Below are positions 19,362 through 29,362 of a stretch of DNA of 39,373 bases, piece by piece. The notes under the pieces are model-generated. The model had not been told where the DNA came from. It made no database searches and was given only the letters and a program-made list of their open reading frames with translations. The stretch is from Pelagomonas calceolata (Eukaryota; Sar; Pelagophyceae; Pelagomonadales; Pelagomonadaceae). A program made the translations under genes and the position numbers. Each line of letters begins with the position of its first letter. The first letter of the stretch is position 1. The DNA lies in the NCBI GenBank assembly GCA_918797485.1, contig CAKKNE010000008.1:1-39373 (forward strand), in the 5' to 3' direction.

Positions 19362-20144
19362 TTATCCATAGTTTATCCACACTTTAATACCAAAAGTGCC
19401 ATACACGGTTTCACTCGGTAAATAATAGTAATCCACCTTAGAATCTATTCTTTGAAGAGTCATTTTACCTTCACACGAACTCCAAGTTTTTGATCTAGGA
19501 ACCCCATTAATCCTTCCTTTTATCCCCACTTTTACTCCTTCAATACCCACAGTATTGTGTTCAATAATAAAAGATAATAAATTGCTAACGAATGATAAAA
19601 ATCGTACTTGTGACTTTCTATCGGATCTTGACCTCATATTATGTAACTTAAAAGATAAAATATTCGCTAAAAAAAAAGCACTGCCTTTTACTGACGTGAG
19701 CACATGTAAATATGTGGCAAGTTCTGTGACGTTGAAAAAAGTACCTTTTATATTCGTAGCGGGTATCTTTTGTTTTGCTCCTTTTTCTAGGTTAAAAAAT
19801 GAAACAGATATCGGTACATTGTAGCACAGTTTCGAAAAACCGCAAAGAAATGCTCTTTCAATATTGGAACAATATATACTTTTTGAGGATTCTCGAACGT
19901 CTCGATCGGAAACATGGACATACTTTATATAAAGATAGGCTATTCCTTGATACGTTTTTACAAACTTAAAAGAGTGTAAAACTAAATTAGTGCTTTTAAA
20001 AAAGCTCTCTAAAAAAGACTTAATTTTCTTATGTTCTTTTAAAACGTAAGGAGATAGGTTTTTTTTATAAACCTGTTGGTGACAAAAAGAGTTTTCAAAA
20101 TTATTCAGACTCCTGAAAGCCAATGGATTTGTTTTTTGAGCCAT
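19362..20144 (-). CDS. rps3: ribosomal protein S3 (uS3m)
   Basis: Small-subunit protein at the mRNA entry channel. The 260-residue product starts MAQKTNPLAFR, the typical S3 N terminus (GQK.NP...R), and ends with the C-terminal domain block VGIKGRINGVPRSKTW and a KVDYYYLPSETVYGTFGIKVWI stretch. The middle is divergent and rich in Phe and Lys. It lies 18 bases after rps19 and eight bases before the chosen rpl16 start. Confidence 0.93.
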   Translation of the reverse strand: MAQKTNPLAFRSLNNFENSFCHQQVYKKNLSPYVLKEHKKIKSFLESFFKSTNLVLHSFKFVKTYQGIAYLYIKYVHVSDRDVRESSKSIYCSNIERAFLCGFSKLCYNVPISVSFFNLEKGAKQKIPATNIKGTFFNVTELATYLHVLTSVKGSAFFLANILSFKLHNMRSRSDRKSQVRFLSFVSNLLSFIIEHNTVGIEGVKVGIKGRINGVPRSKTWSSCEGKMTLQRIDSKVDYYYLPSETVYGTFGIKVWINYG

Positions 20145-20162
20145 AATTATCTCATATTGATA

Positions 20163-20402
20163 TTACTTTAGTTTCTTATAAGAATAGGCCTTACGAGTAT
20201 GAGCAAACTCACCTAACTTGTGCCCAATCATTAAATTAGTTACCTTTATTTGAACAAATCGTTGGCCATTATGAACATTAAAAAACCCACCTACAAATGA
20301 GGGTACTATTGTGGTAGATCTCGACCAACTTTTAAAAGATTCTTTTCCCGTTTTTAAAAAAGATTTATGTATAAACGGACCCTTCCACTTGGATCTAGCC
20401 AT
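20163..20402 (-). CDS. rps19: ribosomal protein S19 (uS19m)
   Basis: Small-subunit head protein that contacts tRNA and the subunit bridge. The 79-residue product begins MARSKWKGPFIHKSFLK and carries the C-terminal GHKLGEFAHTRKAYSYKK, both standard for S19. It is three bases downstream of the rpl2 stop. Confidence 0.97.
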   Translation of the reverse strand: MARSKWKGPFIHKSFLKTGKESFKSWSRSTTIVPSFVGGFFNVHNGQRFVQIKVTNLMIGHKLGEFAHTRKAYSYKKLK

Positions 20403-20405
20403 TTC

Positions 20406-21188
20406 TTATTTTTTTCTTGTTTTTTTACCATGAGCTGGTTTTGACCAAGGGGTTACCGAAGGTCGACCTCCTGAAGATTTACCTTCACCCCCACCGTGGG
20501 GGTGATCAATAGGATTCATAGCAACACCCCTAACAGATGGCCTAACACCCTTCCATCTATTACGACCTGCCTTACCTAAAGTGATCTGTTGATGATCTGA
20601 ATTAGAGACAACACCTATAGTGGCAAGTGTCCGAGGTAGAACCTTTTTACTTTCTCCTGAACTAAGCCTAATAACACAAAAAGAAGAACCTTTTTGAACA
20701 AGTTGAGCAAATGTCCCTGCAGCTCGTTGTAATGTTGGTTTGTCAAATCTAGAATTTGTACCAATGCAATGGATAAATGTTCCTAAAGGCATATCTTTTA
20801 ATGGTAGTGTATTTCCTAGATTGTACTTAGTGTTTTCTCCTTTTTCTACTAAAAACCCTCTTTCCAATTTTTCTGGAGCAATGATGTAAAAATGCTCCTT
20901 TGATTTAAGAGAGAACACACGAGCTATCTTGGCAGATCTATTTGGATCATACTCTAATCTTTCTACTATAGATAATGCAAAATTAGACCTATTAACTAGG
21001 CTTCTATAGGTTCGTTTGTGACCTCCCCCTTTGTGACGTACGGTAATTTTACCTCTATGATTGCGACCTCCCGATTTATGGAGACCTTTAGCATTAGATT
21101 TTAAAGGAATTATTTTCGCAGTCCCATCAACTTTAAGTATAGTGTGTCGATTGGACGGAGTCGTTGGTTTCAATTGTTTTAAAGCCAT
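20406..21188 (-). CDS. rpl2: ribosomal protein L2 (uL2m)
   Basis: Large-subunit protein needed for peptidyl-transferase assembly. The 260-residue product has the N-terminal RNA-binding part (GRNHRGKITVRHKGGGHKR) and the C-terminal signature with the conserved His loop, PSVRGVAMNPIDHPHGGGEG. This corresponds to bacterial VRGTAMNPVDHPHGGGEG. It is the first gene of the S10-type cluster rpl2-rps19-rps3-rpl16; a 294-base AT-rich gene-free stretch (21189-21482) lies upstream. Confidence 0.97.
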   Translation of the reverse strand: MALKQLKPTTPSNRHTILKVDGTAKIIPLKSNAKGLHKSGGRNHRGKITVRHKGGGHKRTYRSLVNRSNFALSIVERLEYDPNRSAKIARVFSLKSKEHFYIIAPEKLERGFLVEKGENTKYNLGNTLPLKDMPLGTFIHCIGTNSRFDKPTLQRAAGTFAQLVQKGSSFCVIRLSSGESKKVLPRTLATIGVVSNSDHQQITLGKAGRNRWKGVRPSVRGVAMNPIDHPHGGGEGKSSGGRPSVTPWSKPAHGKKTRKK

Positions 21189-21482
21189 AGATTTTTAATC
21201 GATGTATACATATATATATATTAGAGGGGATTAAATCGATTAACATCATATTATTTGGTTTTCCGCTTATTAAAAAATATAAAATAAGAATTTGCCCAAT
21301 AACATAATTGAAAAAGTCTTATTGCAGAAAAAAAGAATTCTACAAGTACTATTGAATCAATTACTCACCCTTAGTTAAGATTTAATAACTTGGAATGAAT
21401 AAAACTATAACAACATACAACTTTTGACTACACACATACTCAAATTGTTATATATCAAAACTTCATTAATATAAAAATAAAT
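21189..21482. other. AT-rich gene-free stretch upstream of rpl2
   Basis: About 294 bases between trnE and rpl2, both on the minus strand. No ORF or RNA gene was recognised. It is the natural place for the promoter or processing signals of the rpl2 cluster; alternating TATATATA runs lie close to the rpl2 start (21209-21221). Confidence 0.4.
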
Positions 21483-21555
21483 TATCCCTTACGGGGTTCG
21501 AACCCGTGTTACTACCGTGAAAGGGTAGTGTCCTTGACCTCTAGACGAAAGGGAC
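21483..21555 (-). tRNA. trnE: tRNA-Glu (UUC)
   Basis: Read on the minus strand, acceptor GTCCCTT pairs with AAGGGAT; anticodon loop CTTTCAC gives UUC. Discriminator A. Confidence 0.95.
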
Positions 21556-21566
21556 TATTTTCTTTT

Positions 21567-21648
21567 TGAAGAAGGTTGGATTCGAACCAACGTAGGATTT
21601 TCCAACAGATTTACAGTCTGCCACTATTAACCACTCAGTCACTTCTTC
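21567..21648 (-). tRNA. trnY: tRNA-Tyr (GUA)
   Basis: Class II tRNA with a long variable arm, as in bacterial and mitochondrial Tyr tRNAs of this group. Acceptor GAAGAAG pairs with CTTCTTC; anticodon loop CTGTAAA gives GUA. Confidence 0.95.
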
Positions 21649-21658
21649 TACGATAATG

Positions 21659-22024
21659 TTACTTTTTACCCTTCGCTATCCTGCAGCCATTATAAGGTAT
21701 CGGGGTAGCGTCGATAACTTTTATTAGAGATAATCCAGACTTTTTAAGCTCTTTTATTACAGAGCTGCGGCCCTTACCGATACCTTTTATTTTTACTATA
21801 AAACGATCATACCCCAATTCTAAAATTTTTTCCCCAAAACAATAGATGACTTGTTGTGAAGCCGTTTGTGTCCCTTTTCTTGATCCTTTGTATTTTAGAT
21901 GACCACTGGAAAGAGTCGTGATTATAGAACCTTCAGGGTTCACCAAACTAATTATAGTGTTGTTTGAAGAGCACTTAACACAAATAGTATTAAAATTTGA
22001 TTTTTTAAGTTCTTTATTGATCAT
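21659..22024 (-). CDS. rps11: ribosomal protein S11 (uS11m)
   Basis: Small-subunit platform protein. The 121-residue product has the S11 core KYKGSRKGTQTASQQVIYCF and the C-terminal VIDATPIPYNGCRIAKGKK, equal to the bacterial D.TP.PHNGCRPPK.R end. Its ATG overlaps the rps13 stop in an ATGA arrangement, suggesting coupled translation. Confidence 0.96.
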   Translation of the reverse strand: MINKELKKSNFNTICVKCSSNNTIISLVNPEGSIITTLSSGHLKYKGSRKGTQTASQQVIYCFGEKILELGYDRFIVKIKGIGKGRSSVIKELKKSGLSLIKVIDATPIPYNGCRIAKGKK

Positions 22025-22392
22025 CTTAAACGATTTTTTATACTGTTATGCCGTTTAGCTGTCTTAAAGTTAGTTCGAGTTCTTTGACCGCGTAAGGGCA
22101 AACCTTTTTTGTGCCTTACCCCCCTATAGCTCCGAACTTGAGCAAGTCGAACAATATTTTCATACAAATATCGGCTTAATTCTTCTTGTTTAAGATGAAT
22201 TTTATCTTTAACGATGGTATCTGTTAATAAAGATAGCTGTTTTGTGCTAACTTTTTCTAATTTTAAAGTGGGGCTAATACCTACCTTTTTACAAAAAGAA
22301 TCTGCTAAAAAGGGCCCTACCCCGAAAATACGAGTAAGGGCTTGTTTTATTGTACTTTTTTCACTAACTTTATTATTTAATAGGTAAGCCAT
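22021..22392 (-). CDS. rps13: ribosomal protein S13 (uS13m)
   Basis: Small-subunit head protein contacting the P-site tRNA. The 123-residue product has ALTRIFGVGPFLADSFCKKVGI near the N terminus (helix-turn motif) and the conserved SYRGVRHKKGLPLRGQRTRTN near the C terminus. It overlaps rps11 by four bases and follows the 5S rRNA gene. Confidence 0.97.
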   Translation of the reverse strand: MAYLLNNKVSEKSTIKQALTRIFGVGPFLADSFCKKVGISPTLKLEKVSTKQLSLLTDTIVKDKIHLKQEELSRYLYENIVRLAQVRSYRGVRHKKGLPLRGQRTRTNFKTAKRHNSIKNRLR

Positions 22393-22446
22393 GTCGTGAA
22401 TATATTTGGGTATTTTTTTCTATTAGAAAATAAAAATTCTAATTTG

Positions 22447-22548
22447 TTATAACCATGTTTCCCGCAAATGCAGTATCTCTGGTAAGATCTGGGGTCACTA
22501 ACGAGTTCGATATGATTTCGTGTGGAACCAGAACCATTAAAAAAATGT
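22447..22548 (-). rRNA. rrn5: 5S ribosomal RNA
   Basis: Read on the minus strand, ATATCGAACTCGTTAGTGA matches the loop B-helix III-loop C core of 5S rRNA (bacterial CC-AUGCCGAACUCAGAAGUGA), flanked by GGTTCCACACG like helix II and by GATACTGCATTTGCGGGAAA like loop E to helix IV. Spacing to these elements is as expected. Helix I could not be paired convincingly, so the ends are approximate. Mitochondrial 5S genes are known in brown algae and raphidophytes. The L5 partner gene is at 3612. Confidence 0.72.
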
Positions 22549-22576
22549 ATTTTTATCAGCCTATAGCTTTTATCTT

Positions 22577-22752
22577 TAATATTCCAGCCGCACGTTCCCG
22601 TACGGCTACCTTGTTACGACTTCATCTCAGTTATAATCCCCTGCCTAAAAAAGAAACGCTTAACGAACCCTAAATCGCTAAACAATTATCTAATCTTTAA
22701 AACGGGACTACTCCCAACATGTGACGGGCGGTGTGTACAAGGCCAAGGTACA

Positions 22753-22786
<34 letters not shown>

Positions 22787-23327
22787 TGATTCCAACTTCA
22801 TGTGGGCGAGTTTCAGCCCACAATCCGAACTAAGAAAACTTTTAGAGATTTGCTCCAGCTTAAACACTATTGCTTCTTTTTGTAGTTTTCATTGTAGCAC
22901 GTTTGTAGCCCAGTTCATAAGGGCCATGAGGACTTGACGTTATCCCCACCTTCCTCTAGCTTATCCACTAGCAGTTCTTTTAGAGTTCCTGTTTGGAACA
23001 ACAAACACTGGCAACTAAAAGTAGGGGTTGCGCTCGTTTAAGAAATTAATCTAACATTTCACAACACGAGCTGACGACAGCCATGCAACACCTGTGTGTG
23101 AAAATTCTTACTATAAAGAGGACAAAAAAAGCTATTTTTTCGTCACTTAACACACTGTCAAGAACTGGTAAGGTTTCGCGCGTATTTTCGCATTAAACAA
23201 CATGCTCCACCACTTGTGTTGGCCCCCGTCAATTCCTTTGAGTTTCAATCTTGCGATTATACTCTTCAGGCGGAGTGCTTAACGTGTTAACTAAATGCCT
23301 AAAAAATCTAAGCATGAGCACTCATAA

Positions 23328-23363
<36 letters not shown>

Positions 23364-23790
23364 GGATACCCACGCTTTCGTTCCTTAGCGTCAGTAACGA
23401 CCCAGACAACTGCCTTCGCTTTTGACATTCCTTTACAGTTCTACGGATTTCACCCCTCCTTGTAAAATTCCATTGTCCTATTTCGTACTCAAGTATAAAC
23501 GTTTTGAATGCATTTTCAAAGTTAAGCTCTGATTTTTAACATTCAACAGCAAAATACAGCCTACGAACCCTTTACGCCCAATTATTCCAGATAACGCTCG
23601 CCCCCTCCGTATTACCGCGACTGCTGGCACGAAGTTAGCCGGGACTTTTCTTTTGGTATTGTCATTCTCTTCCCAAAATATCGAGTTTTACAGCCAAAGA
23701 GCCTTAATCACTCATGTGGTATAGCTGGATCAAGCGCTAGCTCATTGTCCAATATCCCCTACTGCTGGCTTTATAAAAAAGCCTGGACCT

Positions 23791-23823
<33 letters not shown>

Positions 23824-24058
23824 GGACCAGCTAAGAATCGTCGGCTTGGTAAGCCTTTACCTTACCAACTACCTAATTCTACAAAAGCTTATTTTTAGAC
23901 GATCTGATTCTTTTACATCGGTATTTTATTCCGAATCTAAAAGCAAATAACCTTTGCATTACTCACCCGTTCGCTACGTAAAAATACGTTCAACTCGCAT
24001 GTATAAGGCTTACCACAAGCGTTCACCCTGAGCCAGGATCAAACTCAAAATAGTTATT
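22577..24058 (-). rRNA. rrs: small subunit ribosomal RNA (16S type)
   Basis: Near-universal SSU blocks are present on the minus strand: TTGAGTTTGATCCTGGCTCA at the 5' end (about 24030-24050), the 530-loop region near 23620, the 790-loop ATTAGATACCCTGGTAGTCC-type block near 23340-23360, the 915 block near 23230, and GTCGTAACAAGGTAGCC with GTGCGGCTGGA at the 3' end (about 22580-22622). No intron was seen. It lies downstream of trnA and upstream of rrn5. The ends are estimated within about ten bases. Confidence 0.95.
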
Positions 24059-24100
24059 ACTTTTTTATATAAAAAAAGAAAATAAAAAAGACGATCTTTT

Positions 24101-24172
24101 TGGAGACGACAGGACTTGAACCAGTAACTCCCTGCTTGCAAAGCAGATACTCTACCTTTGAGTTACGTCCCC
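24101..24172 (-). tRNA. trnA: tRNA-Ala (UGC)
   Basis: Acceptor GGGGACG pairs with CGTCTCC; anticodon loop TTTGCAA gives UGC. It lies between the large and small rRNA genes, as in bacterial rRNA spacers, though here the large rRNA is upstream. Confidence 0.95.
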
Positions 24173-24564
24173 CTTGTATTGTTTGTTATAAAAGATTATT
24201 TCAGGCTTTTAGTATGCAGTAGCTAAAATCTTACAATCGTTAAACTCCGCACCTATCAACGTGGTGTTATGCCACAGCCCTAAAAAGAAAATTAATCTTA
24301 GAAATAGTTTCTCACTTAGATGCTTTCAGCGATTATCTAGTATAAACGTAGCTACGCGACGATGCTTTTTTAAAAACAATCGCTACACCAGAGGTTTACG
24401 TTTCCCGGTCCTCTCGTACTAGGGTTTAATTTCTTCAATTTTCTAACGCTCACAGTAGATAGGGACCAAACTGCCTCACGGCGTTCTGAACCCAGCTCAA
24501 GTGCCACTTTAATAGGCGAACAACCTAACCCTTGGAACCTGCTTCAGCTCCAGGATGTGACTAG

Positions 24565-26944
24565 CTTATAGTCAAAATCGTATTACTATTTCATTTGCTA
24601 CTCCCGAACCGTGCGTGAACTTCTCAATTCACACGGCTCTTGCCCATTGTCAACACTACTTGAGTGCAAATTATTTCCATGTATGAGGTCGTGGCAATGT
24701 CCATGTACAAATTTTATTTCCCCGGTTCTAACCTTGTTATCATCGAGTACATGATGCAACTCAACAATATCATTAGGCAACAAGTAAAATTGGCATTTGG
24801 CACATTTATATTCTTGCGAAACCAACAATCCTCCAAGTCTTTTAATTCTAGGATTGTGCATTGACATTCTTTCTGCGAAGTATCTTAGTTTACCATTATA
24901 GATGGACGCACCTTTTCTAATCTTCACAAATCGCCTGACTTGGGTTGAGTCATATCTTTTCAATACCCATCTGTGTCCGTCTTTATCAACGAATCCAAAC
25001 GCCCAACCCTTTACACTGAAACACTCTTTCTTGGCTTTACGCGCACTTTTGTGTCTCTTTACAGCCCATCGCCAAAGTCTTTTCCATATCCAACCATCCA
25101 ACATAGTAAATGTTTCGGTCGATTGAGATAGGGAGAAATACCAAGTCCATCCTTTAATTATAGAGCTTAAAGCTTCCATTACAGACTGCATTGGAGCTTG
25201 TTTGTAAACTCTTAGAATTTTTCGTATGGCATCTTTGTGTTTCTTTATAGCCTTGTCGCTGGGTTTCGTTACCTGAAGAAATTCCTGCTTTGCTCCTCTT
25301 GTGTTTTTTACCCCTCGGTGCTTAGATACCTTATAATTTTTAAAGTTAAAACCTAGAAAATCAAGCCCAGGCTTTTGACCTTCATATGGTATCATAGTGT
25401 GTCCGATTCTTGTTTTTTCTTTCGAAAATTCAAGTCCAATAGGTTTTAAATACTGTGCTAATATTTTTTTACTGGCTAACACATTTTCTAACTTATCAGA
25501 GAACACAACAAAGTCATCCGCAAATCGGATTATTCGAACTTTATTTCTTAGTTCTTCATATAATCGTTTTTCCATGCCATCCAATGCAATATTGGCTAAC
25601 AAGGGTGATAATGTTCCACCTTGAGGAGTTCCCACAGTGTTTTCTTCGATTCTACCTTCCGAATTTCCCGAAGTATCTAAGATACCCGCCTCAAGCCAAC
25701 TCTTGATTTGTCTTTCGACCATCCTCATCGTGCTTAATTTGTTTAACAGATATTCATGTGATATGTTGTCAAAACACCCTTTTATATCAGCATCCAAGAA
25801 GAATTTGGGTCCTCCTTGTATTTGACGAGTGACCATCCATTTTGCATCACCTTGAGAATATCCCGGTCTAAAGCCATAAGAATTAGAGTCAAATAAAGCT
25901 TCCCATTCAGGTTCAAGTGCCATAGCTACCAGACATTGTTTCGCCCGATCTCTCATAGTTGGAATACCTAACGGTCGAGTTTTGTCTCCTTTCGGTATTA
26001 AAACTCTTCTGATAGGATCTGCTTTTCCATCAAGCCTGAGTTGTTTGGTCAACTCTAATCGTTTCTTGGGTCCTATCTTGCTTATTCCGTCTACTCCAGG
26101 AGTTCGCTTTCCTCTGTTATCCTGAGATATCTTTCGGACAGCTATCCTTTTAGCTTCATCGCAATTAATTAACTTTCTTTGGAATTCTCGGGTCTTAGGT
26201 TTGATACTAAGTCCTTTTTCTTTTGCACTTGCGTCGAAAATTTTCCTCTGCAGATCGTGTATCACAAGGCTGGAATTTTTCCAATTGATATCTTCCCAAT
26301 TCTTTACCATTGCAATACTATTAATAATTTGTTAACTATTAACTCCGTGGACGTTCCCGACACACAATTAGGCGTTGCACGTCAGCGTATATTCAACATT
26401 ACATTGAACCATTTGCTTTTTGCAACATCGCTCCTCATACAGACATATAGCCAAACCCTACCAATTTTATTGGAGTCCGTATAAGGTTATTCTGTTCCAA
26501 TACTCCATAATATCGTAATATCCTGCCAGCTCTTCGCCAGGTCAGTCCCTTTAGTTCAGCTTCCCGTCGCTAGGAATGCTTAAGACATATTGACCTTTCC
26601 CGATGTTCCGGGGCAGGGTTATTTTTCACCATAAACCCTACTTCCTCGTTATTGACGTTTTACTACACTGATTCGATTTCTCTCAGCTTATCACGATCGT
26701 TCTAATAGTTTTCAACAGCGGTGAATGCCGTTTAGACTACTTTTACCCTTGCTTCCGGTCTGCGTGGTTTTGGACCCGCAGGATTTCGTAAGGACGCTCC
26801 ACAGGACTTAATTGTGGATGTATGATCAGAACCCATTCTAAAGGAGGGCTCGCAGGAGTGGTTACCTGCCTGAAGTATTAGTTAAGTTATTACACTCGAA
26901 TTTACGATGGCGTCTATCTCCATCTTTCATTCAACAGCTCGCAC
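24565..26944 (-). mobile_element. group II intron in the large rRNA gene
   Basis: The minus-strand 5' end GTGCGAGCTG fits the GUGYG consensus. Domain V is clear at 24606-24639: GAGCCGTGTGAATTGAGAAG then TTCACGCACGGTTC, the 34-base catalytic hairpin. Domain VI follows, GTAGCAAA pairing with TTTTG-A-CTAT, with a bulged branch-point A at 24572, seven bases before the inferred 3' end. Exon ends match the conserved rRNA core, corresponding to about E. coli 2509/2510. Domain IV holds the RT ORF; domains I-III occupy about 26311-26944. The intron's last bases (AAG) differ from the usual AY, so the 3' boundary could shift by a few bases. Confidence 0.88.
24598..26310 (-). CDS. group II intron-encoded reverse transcriptase/maturase with HNH endonuclease
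   Basis: A 570-residue protein that would help splice and move its host intron. Reverse transcriptase motifs run from about residue 60 to 330: PGVDGI, RPLGIPTMRDRAKQ, GFRPGYSQGDA, GTPQGGTLSPLLANI (about 227) and the catalytic FADD (263-266). A maturase (X) region follows, about 350-450. The C-terminal HNH domain has C503, C506, H519-H520, C539, H540 and H544. The last ~20 codons run through intron domain V, ending past it. The frame is intact, so the intron is probably mobile or was until recently. The lineage resembles bacterial-type and algal organelle intron proteins. Confidence 0.93.
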   Translation of the reverse strand: MVKNWEDINWKNSSLVIHDLQRKIFDASAKEKGLSIKPKTREFQRKLINCDEAKRIAVRKISQDNRGKRTPGVDGISKIGPKKRLELTKQLRLDGKADPIRRVLIPKGDKTRPLGIPTMRDRAKQCLVAMALEPEWEALFDSNSYGFRPGYSQGDAKWMVTRQIQGGPKFFLDADIKGCFDNISHEYLLNKLSTMRMVERQIKSWLEAGILDTSGNSEGRIEENTVGTPQGGTLSPLLANIALDGMEKRLYEELRNKVRIIRFADDFVVFSDKLENVLASKKILAQYLKPIGLEFSKEKTRIGHTMIPYEGQKPGLDFLGFNFKNYKVSKHRGVKNTRGAKQEFLQVTKPSDKAIKKHKDAIRKILRVYKQAPMQSVMEALSSIIKGWTWYFSLSQSTETFTMLDGWIWKRLWRWAVKRHKSARKAKKECFSVKGWAFGFVDKDGHRWVLKRYDSTQVRRFVKIRKGASIYNGKLRYFAERMSMHNPRIKRLGGLLVSQEYKCAKCQFYLLPNDIVELHHVLDDNKVRTGEIKFVHGHCHDLIHGNNLHSSSVDNGQEPCELRSSRTVRE

Positions 26945-28834
26945 CCGACATCGAGGTGCCAAACAACTCCGTCGATAGGAACTCTAAGGAGTCATTAGCC
27001 TGTTATCCCTGACGTACCTTTTATCCGTTGAGCGATGACCTTTCCATTCAGTATCACCGGATCACTATAGCCGGCTTACGCCCCTGTTCGAATCGTTATT
27101 CTTACAGTCAAGCAAACTTTTGCTATTGCACTCTTCAATAAAAGATTTATTTATTTGAGTTTACCTTATGCACGCCTTCGTTACCTTTTAGAAGGCGACC
27201 GCCCCAGTCAAACTACCAATTATAAACTGTTCTTATAGAAATAAGTTAGCATCAACATAAATGCAGGGTGGTATTTCACTGGCGCACAGTACCAAAAAGG
27301 TATCGTGCTCCCACCTATTCTACACAACAAATACATTTTTGCAATCAATAAATGCAGTAAAGGTGTACAGGGTCTTTCCGTCTAGCTGTGAGTAATCCGC
27401 ATCTTCACGGATATTTCAATTTCACTGAGTCTGTGTAAGAGACAGTAAAGAAGTCATTACGCGATTCATGCAGGCCACTAATTAGGTGGCAAAGAATTTC
27501 GCTACCTTTGGACCGTCAGAGTTACGGCCGCCGTTTACTGGGGCTTGAGTTCAGCGCCAAGACGCCTCCCCTTAACCTTGCAGCACCGGGCACGCGTCAG
27601 CCCCTATACATCTTCTTGCGAATTAGCAGAGACCTGTGTTTTTGTTAAACAGTTGCTTCTTCCAATTTTGTGACAACTTTTAGAACATTTATTGCATATT
27701 GCAAATATTGAATTAAAAGTCACTCCTTCTTCCTAAGTTACGGAGCCATTTTGCCGAGTTCCTTTTACACAGTTCTCTCAAGCGCTTTAGTTTTCTCAAC
27801 CCACCCACTTGTGTCAGTTTACGGTACGGTAATAAAGAAAGTGCTATTTCTTGAAAAGATTAATTTGCATCAAAATGATCTTTTTAACACAAAATTCAAG
27901 CCTTTTGTCACAACTTTCAAAACAGTATATTGTTTCCCATCAAAATGAGTTTTCACTATATTCTTAGGGGCCGTTTTTATTTTTGAATTTCTCTTCGACG
28001 CAGCTTAACTTGACATCGAAAACCTTGGGTTTACAGCGAGAGTGTTTTAAACACTCTTTATCGTTACTTATGTCAGCATTCTTACTTCTGATATCTCCAC
28101 TAAACCTGACAGCTTAGCTTTAAAAATTTACAGAACATTCTGCTACCAATCCAAAAATTGGATTTTGCCGCTTCGGAAAATACTTTTAATCCCATTAAAT
28201 TTTCGGTGCAAAAAACCTAGACCAGTGAGCTGCTACGCTTTCATCATAGGGTGGCTGCTTCTAAGCCTACCTCCTGGCTGTTAAAAGTTTTTAACTTCCT
28301 TTAACTTCTGTATTTTTAAGGTCCTTAACGGTCAATCTGGGCTGTTTCCCTCTCGACTAAAGATCTTAGCACCTCTAGTCTGTTTGTTTAAATTTAATAA
28401 TCCCGAATTCGAAGTTTCCAAAAGTTTGGTAGAAGATAGACAACCCCGCACTAAAAGAGAGCTCTACCTCAGGTATCACAATAAACACTCTACTTAAATA
28501 GATTTCGCAGAAAACCAGCTATCTCTGAGTTTGATTGGCCTTTCACCCCTAACCACAAATCATCCCAGTATTTTGCCACATACACGGGTTCGGCCCTTAG
28601 AAAGATGTTGCCATCAAAACTTCAGCCTGTTCATGGTTAGATCACTCAGTTTCGGGTTTTGCACAGATGACTGGTTTTTTATTTTTCGATTTCACTACGC
28701 CTACACCTAACGGTTTAAGCTCGCCATCCATACAAAGTCGCTGACTCATTATGCAAAAGGCACGCTGTCACTATAAAAGCTCCAACAGATTATAGCATTA
28801 AGTTTCAGGTTCTTTTCACTGGGAGTATCCTCCT

Positions 28835-28872
<38 letters not shown>

Positions 28873-29281
28873 TGTTAAATATTTTTTAGGCTTTGAGGAT
28901 GGTACCCCATTTTTCACACAAGATTGCTTGATAATGTAATACTAAAAAAACATTGATTTCTTTTTTTTACGGGGCTATTACCCTCTACGGCATTGGTATT
29001 CAAAAAAAGACGGTCATGTTTTAAGCCTAAACCGCTTTCGCTCGCCACTATTTACGGTCTCTCGGTTGATTTCTTTTTCAAAAGGTACTTAGATGTTTCA
29101 GTTCCCTTTGCTTTTTTTCGTTAGAAACACATGGAGTAACAGTTTTCTGTGGATGAATTGTCAGAGATTAAAAATTTTCCTTTATTTACTTCTGACATTT
29201 CGTCTTACTAAACGTTCATATTTTAATTTAACACCTAGGCATCCCCTTAATGCTTTTTTTTCTTTTATGCAAAAACAATTT

Positions 29282-29353
29282 AGACTAAAGATGGAATCGA
29301 ACCAACATTCTCCGAGTTGCAGTCGGACGCATTACCTTTTATGCTATATAGTC
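29282..29353 (-). tRNA. trnC: tRNA-Cys (GCA)
   Basis: Anticodon loop CTGCAAC gives GCA; discriminator U as expected for Cys. Acceptor GACTATA pairs with TTTAGTC with one U-U mismatch, and the T stem also has one mismatch. It lies just upstream of the large rRNA gene. Confidence 0.88.
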
Positions 29354-29362
29354 AAAAAATAA

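Larger units (their letters stand above)
24190..29268 (-). rRNA. rrl: large subunit ribosomal RNA (23S type), split by a group II intron
   Basis: Two exons: 26945-29268 (5' part) and 24190-24564 (3' part). Landmarks on the minus strand are GGGATGCCTAGG at the 5' end, the 1900s GACTGTTTAC-type and the GTAACTCTGACGGTCC-type blocks near 27500-27540, GACCGTTAAG-type blocks, GGATAACAGGCT near 26998-27010, and GGCACCTCGATGTCGG just before the intron. After splicing, CGATGTCGG joins CTAGTCACATCCTGG, the same length as E. coli across positions about 2500-2520. Outer ends are estimated from conserved segments. Confidence 0.93.

Noticed and set aside
22455-22673. 72-residue plus-strand open frame
   Set aside because: It is antisense to the 5S rRNA and to the 3' end of the small rRNA, whose conserved blocks explain the sequence.
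24664-26484. Several plus-strand open frames within the intron
   Set aside because: They are antisense shadows of the RT-maturase ORF and carry no family motifs.
27560-28000. A second intron in the large rRNA
   Set aside because: The stretch is AT-rich but flanking rRNA blocks are continuous, and no domain V or group I core was seen.
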